Assembly: GCA_031261745.1 (NCBI GenBank)
Contig: JAISJC010000003.1
Coordinates: 1-46,391, forward strand
Length of the DNA stretch: 46,391 nucleotides
Direction of reading: 5' to 3'
From: Oscillospiraceae bacterium
GTDB lineage: Bacteria > Bacillota > Clostridia > Oscillospirales > Oscillospiraceae
Made by a program: the position numbers and the translations under genes. Positions 23,891 to 34,548 of the stretch are shown here, one piece after another; the first letter of the stretch is position 1; the number at the start of each line of letters is the position of its first letter. Below the pieces are notes generated by a model. The model ran no database searches, had not been told where the DNA came from, and worked only from the letters and a program-made list of their open reading frames with translations.

Positions 23891-26082
23891 TCCGCGGCAT
23901 TCTGTCCGCTGTCGTGTTTCGCAATGAGGAGAACGGATACAGCGTCGTAAAGCTCGACGCTGTATCCGACGGCGAGTCCTTTACCGCCGTCGGCACCCTG
24001 CCGGACGTCTACCCTGGGGAGACGCTGGAACTCACGGGGCAGTGGATCGCGAACGCGAAATACGGTCAGCAGTTCAAGACCGAGACGTTCACGCGTACCG
24101 CGCCCGCCGGCACGGATTCAATCTTCCGCTACCTCGCGTCCGGCGTGATAAAGGGCATCGGCCCCGGCAAGGCGCGCGAAATCGTCGAAAAATTCGGCGA
24201 AAACGCCCTGAACGTGATTGAAGCCTCACCGGAGCGGCTCGCGGAGGTGCGCGGCATCACCCGCTCCGCCGCGCGCGATATGTCTGTGGAGTTCCGCCGA
24301 AAGGCCGGCGTGCGAATGCTTATCGAGTTGCTCGCCGACTACGGCATTACGCCGCTCGTCGCGATGAACCTCTACAAGGTTCTCGGCGAATCCGCCGCCG
24401 ACGCGGTGCGCGAGAATCCGTATATTATGACGCAGTCCGCTTACGGCGCGGCGTTTTTGGAAGCCGACAGGATGGCGGAGGCGTTGGGGTTTGAGGCCGA
24501 TTGTCCGGAAAGGTTAGAGGCCGCGATCGTGTTTGAAATGCGGCATAATTTGAATAACGGTCACGTTTTTATCCCGACGGACAAGCTCATCGACGCGACG
24601 AACCAGCTCGTCGGTTCCGGAGAGGACGCGCTCGTGGAAGCACTCGAAATCCTCTCCGAGGACGGCGACGTCGTCCGCGAGAGCATCGGCGGTCTTGACG
24701 CGTGTTACCTGCGGGAGCTGCGGGACGCGGAGACGTATGTCGCCGCGCGTCTGCTGCAAATGGCGGCGACGAACAAAATCGGCGGCGACGCGGACGCGGA
24801 GCGGCTTTTTAACGAGATTGAATCGAAGCTGAACGTAAAATACGCCGAGGCGCAGCGCGACGCCGTGCGCCTCGCGGCGAATCACCGCGTTATGGTGCTG
24901 ACGGGCGGACCCGGCACGGGAAAAACCACGTCCGTGCGCGGTATTCTGGAACTCTTCGACAGACTTGACCTGAAAACATTGCTCTGCGCGCCGACGGGTC
25001 GCGCCGCGAAGCGGATGGGCGAGCTGTCCGGCCGCGACGACGCGATGACGGTTCACCGCGCACTCGGCGCGGGCATTGACGAGAACGGCGACCTCGTTTT
25101 CGACCGCGACGAGACCAATCCGCTGCGCGCCGACGCTGTGATTGTGGACGAGACGTCGATGATGGATCTGCCGCTCACCTGTGCGCTGTTGCAGGCGATG
25201 CCGCCGGAATGCCGCCTCGTCCTCGTCGGCGACGCGAATCAGCTTCCAAGCGTCGGTCCGGGCAACGTATTCGCGGATATTATCCGCAGCGGCGCGGTAC
25301 CGGTCGTCGAGCTGACGGAGATTTTCCGCCAGGCGAAGCAGTCCGCGATTATCCGCGCGGCGCACGCCGTAAACACGGGCGATATGCCGGATATCACCGA
25401 AAAAACGGGCGATATGTTCTTTATGAAGCGCGCCGCGCCGCAGGCGATTGCGGACACGGTTGCGGAGCTGATTGCGGAGCGTCTGCCGAAAAATATGGGC
25501 ATTCCCGCCGCGCAAATCCAGGTGTTAACGCCGTCACGCAGGGGCGACGCGGGGACCGCCGCGCTGAATTTGAGGTTGCAGGAGAAGCTGAATCCCGCGG
25601 GCGCGAAGCGCGAACGCGAGTTCGGCGGCGTGATTTTCCGCGAGGGCGATAAAGTGATGCAAATTCGCAATGACTATGATATAATGTACACGACCAAGTC
25701 CGGCGGAGCCGGAACCGGCGTCTACAACGGCGACCTCGGCGTGATTGCGAAGATTGACCTCGCGCAGGAAACGCTCACCGTGGACTACGACGATAAAATT
25801 GTTGAGTACCTGTTTGAGCAGATGATTGACCTCGAACCCGCCTACGCCGTGACGGTTCACAAGTCGCAGGGCAGCGAATACCGCGCCGTGATCCTCGCGC
25901 TTCCGCCCGGAATGCCGCGCCTCGCGACGCGCGCGGTGCTGTACACGGCGGTTACGCGCGCGCGGGAGCTGCTGATTGTCGTCGGCGACGCCGACGTCTT
26001 TGAGACGATGGTGCAGAACGACAAGCGCGCGAAGCGGTATTCGGGGTTGCGAGCGCGGCTGCGCGCGGGGCTTGACGGGTGA
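23875..26082 (+). CDS. recD2: SF1B DNA helicase RecD2
   Basis: 735 residues from TTG 23875; an in-frame stop 9 nt upstream excludes a longer product, and the N-terminus (V-I-R-G-I-L-S-A-V-V-F-R-N-E-E-N-G-Y-S-V-V) is the standard OB-like start of RecD2. Helix-hairpin-helix motifs (G-V-I-K-G-I-G-P-G-K-A) follow, then Walker A G-G-P-G-T-G-K-T-T, D-E-T-S-M-M-D (motif II) and Y-A-V-T-V-H-K-S-Q-G-S-E near the end. It is the RecBC-independent 5'-3' helicase of DNA repair. It overlaps both neighbours. Confidence 0.94.
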   Translation: MANDVIRGILSAVVFRNEENGYSVVKLDAVSDGESFTAVGTLPDVYPGETLELTGQWIANAKYGQQFKTETFTRTAPAGTDSIFRYLASGVIKGIGPGKAREIVEKFGENALNVIEASPERLAEVRGITRSAARDMSVEFRRKAGVRMLIELLADYGITPLVAMNLYKVLGESAADAVRENPYIMTQSAYGAAFLEADRMAEALGFEADCPERLEAAIVFEMRHNLNNGHVFIPTDKLIDATNQLVGSGEDALVEALEILSEDGDVVRESIGGLDACYLRELRDAETYVAARLLQMAATNKIGGDADAERLFNEIESKLNVKYAEAQRDAVRLAANHRVMVLTGGPGTGKTTSVRGILELFDRLDLKTLLCAPTGRAAKRMGELSGRDDAMTVHRALGAGIDENGDLVFDRDETNPLRADAVIVDETSMMDLPLTCALLQAMPPECRLVLVGDANQLPSVGPGNVFADIIRSGAVPVVELTEIFRQAKQSAIIRAAHAVNTGDMPDITEKTGDMFFMKRAAPQAIADTVAELIAERLPKNMGIPAAQIQVLTPSRRGDAGTAALNLRLQEKLNPAGAKREREFGGVIFREGDKVMQIRNDYDIMYTTKSGGAGTGVYNGDLGVIAKIDLAQETLTVDYDDKIVEYLFEQMIDLEPAYAVTVHKSQGSEYRAVILALPPGMPRLATRAVLYTAVTRARELLIVVGDADVFETMVQNDKRAKRYSGLRARLRAGLDG

Positions 26083-26723
26083 CGCGGGTTTTTACGAAAA
26101 TTATCAACGCCTTTTTCCCGCCGAAGTGCGTACTCTGCGGCAAAATCATCAAGGCGGAGCGCGAGGAGATATGCGCGGACTGCCGGCGGGAACTGCGCTA
26201 CGCTGCGGATGCGAAAAAGGTCGATTTTTCGGAGGGAGCCGTCTGCGCCGTTGCGTACGACGGAGCGGTGCGCGACGCGTTTCTGCGGTACAAGTTTTCG
26301 GGTCAGCGTTGGCTGGCGGACGTTTTCGGTGAGCTGCTCGCCGAGGCCGTGAACGCGCGTTTGCAGGGCAAATTCGACGTCGTCACCTACGCGCCGCTCT
26401 CGGCGAAGCGATTGCGCGAGCGCGGCTACGACCAGGCGCGGCTGCTCGCGGAGGCCGTCGGGCAGCGGCTGAATGTTCCCGTAATGCCGAGCCTGCGTAA
26501 GGTGAAAAACACGGCGGCGAATTCGTCGCTTGACGGCGGAGCCGATGCGCGGAAAACGAACGTCGCGGACGCGTACGAGGCCCTCGCGGGGATAGAAAAC
26601 CGGCGGTTTCTGCTGATTGACGACGTACTGACGACAGGTTCCACGTTCGCCGAATGCGCGAAAACGCTCCTCCTCGGCGGAGCCGAGAGCGTCGTCTGCG
26701 CCGCGTTTGCAATGGCGGAATAA
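26079..26723 (+). CDS. comF: ComF-family protein (phosphoribosyltransferase fold)
   Basis: 214 residues from a GTG overlapping the recD2 stop (GTGA). The N-terminal zinc finger has C-V-L-C-G...C-A-D-C. The PRTase core shows Y-A-P-L-S-A-K-R-L-R-E-R-G-Y-D-Q-A and the PRPP-binding loop L-L-I-D-D-V-L-T-T-G-S-T. ComF proteins take part in uptake and processing of transforming DNA. With YifB/ComM upstream it hints at a competence-related set, although recD2-comF linkage also occurs in non-competent clostridia. Confidence 0.93.
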   Translation: MTRVFTKIINAFFPPKCVLCGKIIKAEREEICADCRRELRYAADAKKVDFSEGAVCAVAYDGAVRDAFLRYKFSGQRWLADVFGELLAEAVNARLQGKFDVVTYAPLSAKRLRERGYDQARLLAEAVGQRLNVPVMPSLRKVKNTAANSSLDGGADARKTNVADAYEALAGIENRRFLLIDDVLTTGSTFAECAKTLLLGGAESVVCAAFAMAE

Positions 26724-26733
26724 TGGATATAAT
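26706..26733 (+). promoter_or_regulatory. candidate promoter of mreB
   Basis: TTTGCA, a 16-nt spacer, then a perfect TATAAT, spanning the end of comF. The -35 match is weak, so this is tentative. The leader to the mreB ATG would be only about 12-15 nt. Confidence 0.35.
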
Positions 26734-26751
26734 TGGGTTGAGGTGTAAAAT

Positions 26752-27780
26752 ATGATTTTAGGACGCGATATAGGGATTGACCTCGGCACGACGACGGTGC
26801 TTGTCGCGACGCGCGGCAAGGGCGTGATTCTGCGCGAGCCAAGCGTCGTCGCAATGGACAAGAACACGGGCCGCCTGCTGAACGTCGGCCTTGCGGCGCA
26901 GCGAATGCTTGGGCGCACGCCGGGGAACATCGCGGCAATCCGCCCGCTGCGCGACGGCGCAATCTCCGACTACGATATGACGGAGCGAATGCTGCGTGAG
27001 CTTGTCCGCAAGGCGGTTTCGTTCGCGCTGTTCAAGCCGCGCGTGATAATCTCCGTGCCGTCGGGCATTACGGAGGTAGAGGAGCGCGCCGTGATTGACG
27101 CGGGAATCGCCGCCGGAGCGCGGCGCGTATACTTAATGGAGGCCCCGCTAGCCGCCGCGATCGGCGCGGGACTGGAAATCAACAAGGCCGACGGCCAGAT
27201 GGTCGTGGACTGCGGCGGCGGCACGACGGACGTCGCGGTGCTGTCCCTCGGCGGCGTCGTAGAGAGCGAGAGCATCAAGGCGGGCGGCGAGGCGTTCGAC
27301 GACGAGCTGATAAAGTACATCAAACGCCGCCACAACGTCCTGATCGGCGACGCGACGGCGGACGAGGTGAAAAAATCCGTCGGCTGCGTGTTCCCGCGCC
27401 CCGAAACGACGACCGTGGACGTAAAGGGACGGAATCTGATGACGGGACTTCCGAGCGTCGTTTCGATAAACACCACGGAGATTTTGGAGGCGTTCGAGGA
27501 GCTGTCGGAGCGCATTATCGAGACAATCCACCACGTTTTGGAGAACACGCCGCCGGAGCTTGTCGCGGACGTGAGCCAGAACGGAATCGTCCTGACGGGC
27601 GGCGGAAGTATGCTCTGGGGCTTCGACAAATTAATCGAGAGCCGCACGAATATCCCGACGCGTGTCGCCGACGACGCGGAGCTGTGCGTCGCCTACGGCC
27701 TCGGCAAATCCCTGCAAAACATCAATGAAATGCACGAGGGGACAATCAACCTCGCGCGCCGCAAACAGATGAAAACGTAA
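26752..27780 (+). CDS. mreB: MreB/Mbl rod-shape actin homologue
   Basis: 342 residues. The actin-fold phosphate-1 loop I-G-I-D-L-G-T-T-T-V-L-V and phosphate-2 loop V-V-D-C-G-G-G-T-T-D-V-A are clear, as is L-T-G-G-G-S-M-L-W-G (adenosine motif). It polymerises under the membrane and guides cell-wall elongation. mreC, mreD and minCD are not adjacent, so this is probably a stand-alone paralogue (Mbl- or MreBH-like); sequence alone does not decide which. Confidence 0.93.
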   Translation: MILGRDIGIDLGTTTVLVATRGKGVILREPSVVAMDKNTGRLLNVGLAAQRMLGRTPGNIAAIRPLRDGAISDYDMTERMLRELVRKAVSFALFKPRVIISVPSGITEVEERAVIDAGIAAGARRVYLMEAPLAAAIGAGLEINKADGQMVVDCGGGTTDVAVLSLGGVVESESIKAGGEAFDDELIKYIKRRHNVLIGDATADEVKKSVGCVFPRPETTTVDVKGRNLMTGLPSVVSINTTEILEAFEELSERIIETIHHVLENTPPELVADVSQNGIVLTGGGSMLWGFDKLIESRTNIPTRVADDAELCVAYGLGKSLQNINEMHEGTINLARRKQMKT

Positions 27781-27801
27781 TTCAAGGAGGACATTTTCAA
27801 A

Positions 27802-29730
27802 ATGGCAAAAAAGCAATTCAAATCGGAATCCAAGCGTCTGCTTGACCTGATGATCGGGTCAATCTACACGCACCGCGAGATTTTCCTGCGCGAGCTGATA
27901 TCAAACGCGTCCGACGCGCTCGACAAGCTCCGCTACATATCGCTCACGGACGACAAGGTGGGTCTGACCGCAGACGATTTCAGAATTGAAATTACGGCGG
28001 ACAAGGACGCGCGGACGCTGACAATCACGGACAACGGCGTCGGAATGACGGCTGAGGATTTGGAAAACAACCTCGGCGTCATCGCGCGCTCCGGCTCGCT
28101 GAAATTCAAGCAGGAACACGCGGACGCGCCCGACGATGTGGACATAATCGGTCAGTTCGGCGTCGGCTTTTACTCCGCGTTTATGGTCGCGAAGCGCGTA
28201 ACCGTCCTCTCCCGCGCATACGGCGCGGACGCGGCGAACCTCTGGGAATCCGCGGGGTCCGACGGGTACACGATTGCGCCTGCGGAGCGGGAAACCGTCG
28301 GAACGGACGTGGTTCTGTATCTGCGCGACGACACGGAGGACGACAATTTCAGCGAATATTTGGAGGAATACACAATCCACGACCTCGTGAAAAAGTATTC
28401 CGACTACATCACGCACCCGATTGTGACCGCCGTCACAAAGTCCCGCCGCGTCGAGGAAACGCACAAGCACGACGACCACGAACACACGGAGACGAAGTGG
28501 GAGGACTACACCGAGACGGAGGTCATCAATTCCCGCGTCCCGGTTTGGCAGCGCGCGAAGAGCGAGGTCACGGACGAGCAGCTCAACGAATTTTTCCGCG
28601 ACCAGTTCGGCGCGGAGGAGGACGCGGCGGCGATAATCCGCGTCGCGGCCGAGGGCGCGGCGGTCAGCTATAAGGCGTTGCTGTTCGTGCCGAGCACCGC
28701 GCCGTACGACTACTTCACGCGCGAGTACGAGCCGGGTCTGCGGCTGTACTCGTCGGGCGTGCTGATAATGGAAAAGTGCGCGTCGCTGCTGCCGGAACAC
28801 TTCCGATTTGTGCGCGGCGTCGTGGATTCGGCGGATTTGTCGCTGAATATCTCGCGCGAGACGCTCCAACACGACCGCCAGCTGAAAACAATCGCGGCGA
28901 ACCTCGAAAAAAAGATTCGCACGGAGCTTGAACGCCTGCTGTCCGCAGACCGCGACGGATATGCCGGTTTTTTCCGCGCGTTCGGGATCCAGCTCAAATA
29001 CGGGTTGCTCGCCGACTACGGTGTGAACAAGGACAACCTCAAAGATTTACTGCTGTTCTACTCCGCGAAGTCCGAGAAGCTGATAACCGCGGCGGAGTAT
29101 GTCGCGGCGATGCCGGAGGAGCAGAAATACATCTACTACGCCTGCGGCGCAAGCCTCGCCGCGCTCGAAAAGCTGCCGCAGGCGGAGCTTTTGCGCAAGC
29201 GCGGGTTCGACGTGCTGTACCTGACGGACGAGATTGACGAATTCGTCGCGCGACAGATCGGCTTGTACGACGAGAAGGAATTCCGCTCGGTAACGAGCGA
29301 CGATTTGGGTCTGTTGTCCGACGAGGAAACGCGCGACGCGGAGGTCGCCGAGGAGGCGAACAAGCCGCTGCTCGATTTCATCGTCGAGTCCCTCGGCGGG
29401 AAAATCGCGGCGGCTAAAATCTCAAAAAAACTCGTGTCCGCGGCCGTCTGCCTCACGACGCAGGGCGGCGTGACGCTCGAAATGGAGCGGTATTTCGCCG
29501 CGACGCGCCAGGTCACGGACGTGATGGGCGAGGTCAAGGCCGAGCGCGTTTTAGAGCTGAACGACGGCCACGAGGTTTTCAACAAACTCAAAGCCGCGTT
29601 TGAAGCGGATAAGGCGCGCGCCGCTCTCTTCGCGGAGCTGCTGTACGGTCAGGCGGTGCTTATGGCCGGTCTGCCGCTCGACGACGCGGTGCGCTACGCG
29701 GAAATAACAAACGAATTGGTAGGTGCGTAA
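27802..29730 (+). CDS. htpG: Hsp90-family chaperone HtpG
   Basis: 642 residues starting with the family pattern F-K-S-E-S-K-R-L-L-D-L-M-I-G-S-I-Y-T-H-R-E-I-F-L-R-E-L-I-S-N-A-S-D-A. The GHKL ATP site is D-N-G-V-G-M and G-Q-F-G-V-G-F-Y-S-A-F. Middle and C-terminal dimerisation domains follow at normal length. It is a cytoplasmic ATP-dependent chaperone. CAAGGAGG precedes the ATG. Confidence 0.95.
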   Translation: MAKKQFKSESKRLLDLMIGSIYTHREIFLRELISNASDALDKLRYISLTDDKVGLTADDFRIEITADKDARTLTITDNGVGMTAEDLENNLGVIARSGSLKFKQEHADAPDDVDIIGQFGVGFYSAFMVAKRVTVLSRAYGADAANLWESAGSDGYTIAPAERETVGTDVVLYLRDDTEDDNFSEYLEEYTIHDLVKKYSDYITHPIVTAVTKSRRVEETHKHDDHEHTETKWEDYTETEVINSRVPVWQRAKSEVTDEQLNEFFRDQFGAEEDAAAIIRVAAEGAAVSYKALLFVPSTAPYDYFTREYEPGLRLYSSGVLIMEKCASLLPEHFRFVRGVVDSADLSLNISRETLQHDRQLKTIAANLEKKIRTELERLLSADRDGYAGFFRAFGIQLKYGLLADYGVNKDNLKDLLLFYSAKSEKLITAAEYVAAMPEEQKYIYYACGASLAALEKLPQAELLRKRGFDVLYLTDEIDEFVARQIGLYDEKEFRSVTSDDLGLLSDEETRDAEVAEEANKPLLDFIVESLGGKIAAAKISKKLVSAAVCLTTQGGVTLEMERYFAATRQVTDVMGEVKAERVLELNDGHEVFNKLKAAFEADKARAALFAELLYGQAVLMAGLPLDDAVRYAEITNELVGA

Positions 29731-29731
29731 A

Positions 29732-30361
29732 ATGAACATTAAAACCCTGCCTGTCGGGTATCTGGAATCCAACTGCTACGTCATTTCGGACGAAAAAACC
29801 CTGCAATGCGCGATAATCGACCCCGGCGACGAGTCGAACACAATCCTCGACTATATCGAGTCGAACCGCCTCACGCCCGTCGCAATCCTCATCACGCACG
29901 GGCATTTCGACCACATCGGCGCGCTTGAAGAGGTTCAGGCGCAGACCGGCGCGCCGGTCTATATCCACGCGGCGGAACTCGGCGGAACCGGACGGCTGTC
30001 CGGTAAGCTCGACGCGACGCCGAATCTCCGCACCTACGCCGAGGGCGACACGGTCGCGGCGGGGCGGCTCGAATTCCACGTCATCGAGACACCGGGACAC
30101 ACGATGGGCTGCGTCACCCTGCTGATTATCGACGGCGAAACCCGCGCGCTGTTCACGGGGGACACGCTGTTCGCCGGCTCGTGCGGCCGCACGGACGTCG
30201 GCGGCGATATGGATATGATGGAGGCGAGCCTGCGGCGGCTCGCCGCGCTCCCCGGCGACTACGAGGTCTATCCCGGTCACGCGGAGAGTACGACCTTGGA
30301 GAACGAACGCCACTTCAACTACTACATTCGCCACGCCAACGGCGACTTCCCGAATCAATGA
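29732..30361 (+). CDS. MBL-fold hydrolase, glyoxalase II-like
   Basis: 209 residues from ATG 29732 with GGTAGGTG upstream; the track's GTG at 29723 lies inside htpG and has no ribosome site. The full metal set is visible: T-H-G-H-F-D-H, G-H-T-M-G, F-T-G-D-T-L-F and Y-P-G-H-A. The short length fits the YcbL-like branch of thioesterases common in Firmicutes. It overlaps hemZ by 4 nt (ATGA). Confidence 0.88.
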   Translation: MNIKTLPVGYLESNCYVISDEKTLQCAIIDPGDESNTILDYIESNRLTPVAILITHGHFDHIGALEEVQAQTGAPVYIHAAELGGTGRLSGKLDATPNLRTYAEGDTVAAGRLEFHVIETPGHTMGCVTLLIIDGETRALFTGDTLFAGSCGRTDVGGDMDMMEASLRRLAALPGDYEVYPGHAESTTLENERHFNYYIRHANGDFPNQ

Positions 30362-31839
30362 AAATCCGCCTGATCGGGCATTCATACAGGTACGCGGCGG
30401 AGCAGATTCTGCTCCAAACGCTCGACGGCGAACGTCCGGAATTCACCGAGGACGCGATTCCGCGCGGCGAAAACGGTGCGGTAATCAGGCTGTTCGAGGG
30501 TGACGGCTCCGCGAGAGCCACGGCGCGGCTGGCATATAACGGAGAGCGTCATTTCGGTGCGGCGCAGACGCGTTTACCGGAACAAGGTAACGGTTTGGCG
30601 CGCGACCGCGATTTGCAGCGGATTATCAAGCTCGCGTTCTATCGCGCCGCCGCAAAGGCGACGCGGCGGGAACTGCCGTGGGGCGCGACTACGGGCATTC
30701 GCCCGTCCACGCTGATTACTCGGCGTGTGCGTGAGGGTGTGACGCTCGACGAGGCGGAAAAGCGGTTGAAACGCATTTATTACGTGACGGCGGAGCGCGC
30801 CGCGCTCGCCCGCGGAGCGGCAATCGCGGAATTGGACGCGCGAAAGACGCTTGCGCCGCAGGCGATTGCGCTGTACCTCGGCATTCCGTTCTGCCCGACG
30901 CGATGCGCGTACTGCTCCTTCGTCTCGCAGAGCGTGGAAAAGTCCCTCGCGCTTTTGCCGCCGTTCCTCGACGCGCTGCACCGCGAGATTGACGCGCTTG
31001 CCGCCGCGCTGGACGGCACGGGTGCGGAAATCGTCGCGGTATATATCGGCGGCGGAACGCCGACGACGCTTTCGGCGGAACAGCTCGACGCGGTGCTGGC
31101 GCACCTAAACGCCGCGTTCGACCTCTCGCGCAACCGCGAGTTCACGGTGGAGGCGGGACGCCCCGACACGATTACCGCAGAAAAGCTCGCCGCGATGAAA
31201 GCCCGCGGTGTGACGCGCGTTTCCGTGAATCCGCAGACGATGCGGGACGGCGTTCTGCGCGCCATCGGGCGCAACCACACGACGGAGGACACGTACCGCG
31301 CAATGGAGCTGGCGCGCGCGGCGGGTTTTGACGTGATAAATATGGACCTGATCGCGGGGCTGACGGACGACGATTCGGCGGGTTTTCGGGATTCGTTGGA
31401 GCGCGTAATCGCGCTCACGCCGGAGAATATCACGGTTCACACGCTGTCCTTGAAGCGCGGCTCGAACCTCACGCTCGCGGGCGCGGACATACAGGGCGGG
31501 CTTGTGTCGGAGATGCTGAATTTCGCTTACGGCGCATTGCGTGAGAGCGGCTACGCGCCGTATTATCTGTACCGGCAGAAATTTACCTCCGGCGGCTTCG
31601 AGAACACGGGCTGGACAAAGCCCGACGGCGAAAACCTCTACAACATCATTATGATGGACGAGCTTCGCCCCGTCCTCGCCCTCGGCGGCGGCGTCAATAA
31701 GCTGATTGCGCCGACGGGGCGCATAAAACGGCTGTTCAACCCCAAATACCCGTATGAATATATCGAGCGCATTGGGGATATTATAGACAGGAAACTTGAA
31801 ATCCGCGAATTTTTAGGGGGTTTATACAATGGCACTTGA
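30358..31839 (+). CDS. hemZ: oxygen-independent coproporphyrinogen III oxidase-like protein HemZ
   Basis: 493 residues from ATG 30358, overlapping the MBL gene stop; the track's start at 30181 is a shadow. An N-terminal ~170-residue domain particular to HemZ precedes the radical-SAM core, whose cluster motif is C179-P-T-R-C183-A-Y-C186. I-G-G-G-T-P-T-T and V-E-A-G-R-P-D-T are the usual HemN/HemZ motifs. It is probably involved in anaerobic haem-type metabolism; HemZ substrate assignment is itself unsettled. It overlaps the next gene by 11 nt. Confidence 0.88.
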   Translation: MKIRLIGHSYRYAAEQILLQTLDGERPEFTEDAIPRGENGAVIRLFEGDGSARATARLAYNGERHFGAAQTRLPEQGNGLARDRDLQRIIKLAFYRAAAKATRRELPWGATTGIRPSTLITRRVREGVTLDEAEKRLKRIYYVTAERAALARGAAIAELDARKTLAPQAIALYLGIPFCPTRCAYCSFVSQSVEKSLALLPPFLDALHREIDALAAALDGTGAEIVAVYIGGGTPTTLSAEQLDAVLAHLNAAFDLSRNREFTVEAGRPDTITAEKLAAMKARGVTRVSVNPQTMRDGVLRAIGRNHTTEDTYRAMELARAAGFDVINMDLIAGLTDDDSAGFRDSLERVIALTPENITVHTLSLKRGSNLTLAGADIQGGLVSEMLNFAYGALRESGYAPYYLYRQKFTSGGFENTGWTKPDGENLYNIIMMDELRPVLALGGGVNKLIAPTGRIKRLFNPKYPYEYIERIGDIIDRKLEIREFLGGLYNGT

Positions 31840-32764
31840 TTTAGGGTACATAAACGAGCGAATCCGCTCCGACGCGGAGGGTTACGTCGAGGAGTGCGAG
31901 GCGGAGTACGCCGCGAAGATTCACAAGGCGGCGGTTTCAATCGCTGACAACATCAGGAAAAGTCCGCTCGTGCTGCTTTCGGGACCGTCCGGCTCCGGCA
32001 AGACGACGACGGCGAAGCGCATAGATGACGCGCTGAAAGTCCTCGGAATCAACGCGCATAACGTCTCGCTCGACGACTATTTCATTTCGCCGAAAACATA
32101 CGGAATGCCGCGCACGCCTGAGGGCGACCCCGACTTTGAGTCGCCGGACTGTATCGACTGGCCGCTGCTGAACACGCACTTCGACGGGCTGGAAACGCAG
32201 TGCGAAATCCATATTCCGCATTTCTCGTTCTCGCTGCAACGGCGCGTCGCCGCGCGTGCGGAGCCGATGTGCCTGAACTCTGACGAAATCGCGATTTTTG
32301 AGGGGATTCACGCGCTGAACACGCGCATAACGGGGCGGCACCCAGACGCGTTCAAGCTCTACATAAGCGCGCGGAGCGACACGTTACTCGACGGCAAACT
32401 CGTATTCAAGGGGACGTGGACGCGCCTTGTCCGCCGCGCCATCCGCGATGATTTGTTCCGCGCATCCGACGCGTCCGTGACGCTCGCTATGTGGGCAAAC
32501 GTGCGCCGCGGGGAAAAGGCGTACATTTCGCCGTTCAAGGATTCCGCCGATTTGCAGCTTGACACGGCAATCGGGTACGAGATTCCCGCGATGCGCGACC
32601 TCGCAAGGGAGGTTTTCGCCAAGGCTCCGCAGGGCGCGGAGCGGTACGACGAGCTGACGGACCTGCTCGCGTCCCTCGACGCGTACGCCGACTTCGACAC
32701 GTCGCTCGTCCCGCCGGTTTCGATGATTCGCGAGTTCATAGGCGGCGGAATTTACAAATATTAA
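31829..32764 (+). CDS. uridine kinase-like nucleoside kinase
   Basis: 311 residues. A helical N-terminal ~45 residues precede Walker A G-P-S-G-S-G-K-T-T, then S-L-D-D-Y-F (substrate Asp), F-E-S-P-D-C-I-D-W-P and I-F-E-G-I-H-A-L-N, which match the uridine kinase/phosphoribulokinase family. The N-terminal extension and the F-K-G-T-W-T-R-L-V-R-R motif fit the larger clostridial kinase group in which the domain can also be fused to a threonyl-tRNA-synthetase-like part. AGGGGG lies upstream of the ATG. Confidence 0.82.
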   Translation: MALDLGYINERIRSDAEGYVEECEAEYAAKIHKAAVSIADNIRKSPLVLLSGPSGSGKTTTAKRIDDALKVLGINAHNVSLDDYFISPKTYGMPRTPEGDPDFESPDCIDWPLLNTHFDGLETQCEIHIPHFSFSLQRRVAARAEPMCLNSDEIAIFEGIHALNTRITGRHPDAFKLYISARSDTLLDGKLVFKGTWTRLVRRAIRDDLFRASDASVTLAMWANVRRGEKAYISPFKDSADLQLDTAIGYEIPAMRDLAREVFAKAPQGAERYDELTDLLASLDAYADFDTSLVPPVSMIREFIGGGIYKY

Positions 32765-32776
32765 ACATTCGGGCAG

Positions 32777-33805
<1,029 letters not shown>

Positions 33806-33819
33806 GGGAGGGTACGAGA

Positions 33820-34143
33820 ATGTTACTTGTAAGAGCGATAGTCCGCCCCGAAAAGGTCGGAATCGTAATGTCGGAGCTGGCGGCGGCGGGCTTCCCCGCG
33901 GTCACGAAAATGGACGTTTACGGGCGCGGCAAGCAAAAGGGAATCACCGTCGGTGAGGTGCATTACGACGAAATCCCGAAAGAAATGCTGATGATCGTCG
34001 TCCGCGACGAGGACAAGGACGACCTCGTGAAGCTGATTATCCGCACCGCGAAAACGGGAACGGGAACCTTCGGCGACGGGCGTATTTTCGTCACACCGGT
34101 CGAGTCCGCGTACACGATAAGCAGCGGCACGGAAGGCTTGTAG
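33820..34143 (+). CDS. nifI1: PII-family nitrogenase regulator NifI1
   Basis: A 107-residue GlnB-like protein with a short T-loop (D-V-Y-G-R-G-K-Q-K-G-I) and the C-terminal G-T-G-T-F-G-D-G-R-I-F-V PII signature. Located between nifH and nifD, as in methanogens and clostridia, it forms a hetero-oligomer with NifI2. In methanogens that complex blocks NifDK when nitrogen is plentiful and is relieved by 2-oxoglutarate and ATP. GGGAGGGT precedes the ATG. Confidence 0.95.
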   Translation: MLLVRAIVRPEKVGIVMSELAAAGFPAVTKMDVYGRGKQKGITVGEVHYDEIPKEMLMIVVRDEDKDDLVKLIIRTAKTGTGTFGDGRIFVTPVESAYTISSGTEGL

Positions 34144-34152
34144 GTGCCGCGT

Positions 34153-34536
34153 ATGAAAGAAATAATGTGTTTTATCCGCGCGAACAAGGTCAACGCGACG
34201 AAGCTCGCGCTCGCGGAGGGCGGGTTCCCCGCGTTCACCTGCCGAAAGTGCCTTGGGCGCGGCAAAAAGAGCGTTGACGCGGAGCTGCTGAACACCGTCC
34301 TCGCGGCGGGTGAGCTGCCGCTCAACGACATCGGAGAGCATTTGACCGAGGCGACGCGCCTGATAGCGAAGCGGTTCTTCACGCTGATTGTGCAGGACGG
34401 CGAGGTGCGAAAGGCGGTTGACATCGTGATTGAAGCGAACCGGACGGGCAACCCCGGCGACGGACGGATTTTCGTCCTGCCGATACTCGAAGCGTACACG
34501 GTTCGGAGCGGCGAAGCGACCTCCGAAGCGTATTGA
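34153..34536 (+). CDS. nifI2: PII-family nitrogenase regulator NifI2
   Basis: 127 residues from ATG 34153, favoured over GTG 34144 because GTAGGTG (overlapping the nifI1 stop) is well spaced and NifI2 proteins typically begin M-K-E-I/V. It has a longer T-loop than NifI1 (K-C-L-G-R-G-K-K-S-V-D-A-E-L-L) with C-R-K-C at its base, and the C-terminal G-N-P-G-D-G-R-I-F-V-L-P signature. It pairs with NifI1 to sense 2-oxoglutarate and energy state. The translation-start region repeats a 16-mer found at nifV(alpha). Confidence 0.93.
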   Translation: MKEIMCFIRANKVNATKLALAEGGFPAFTCRKCLGRGKKSVDAELLNTVLAAGELPLNDIGEHLTEATRLIAKRFFTLIVQDGEVRKAVDIVIEANRTGNPGDGRIFVLPILEAYTVRSGEATSEAY

Positions 34537-34548
34537 GAGGTGATTTGA

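Noticed and set aside
22733-26082. ATPase plus RecD2 helicase as an antiphage system
   Set aside because: RecD2 and ComF are ordinary chromosomal genes in Firmicutes, the ATPase has no nuclease partner, and there are no mobile-element signs nearby.
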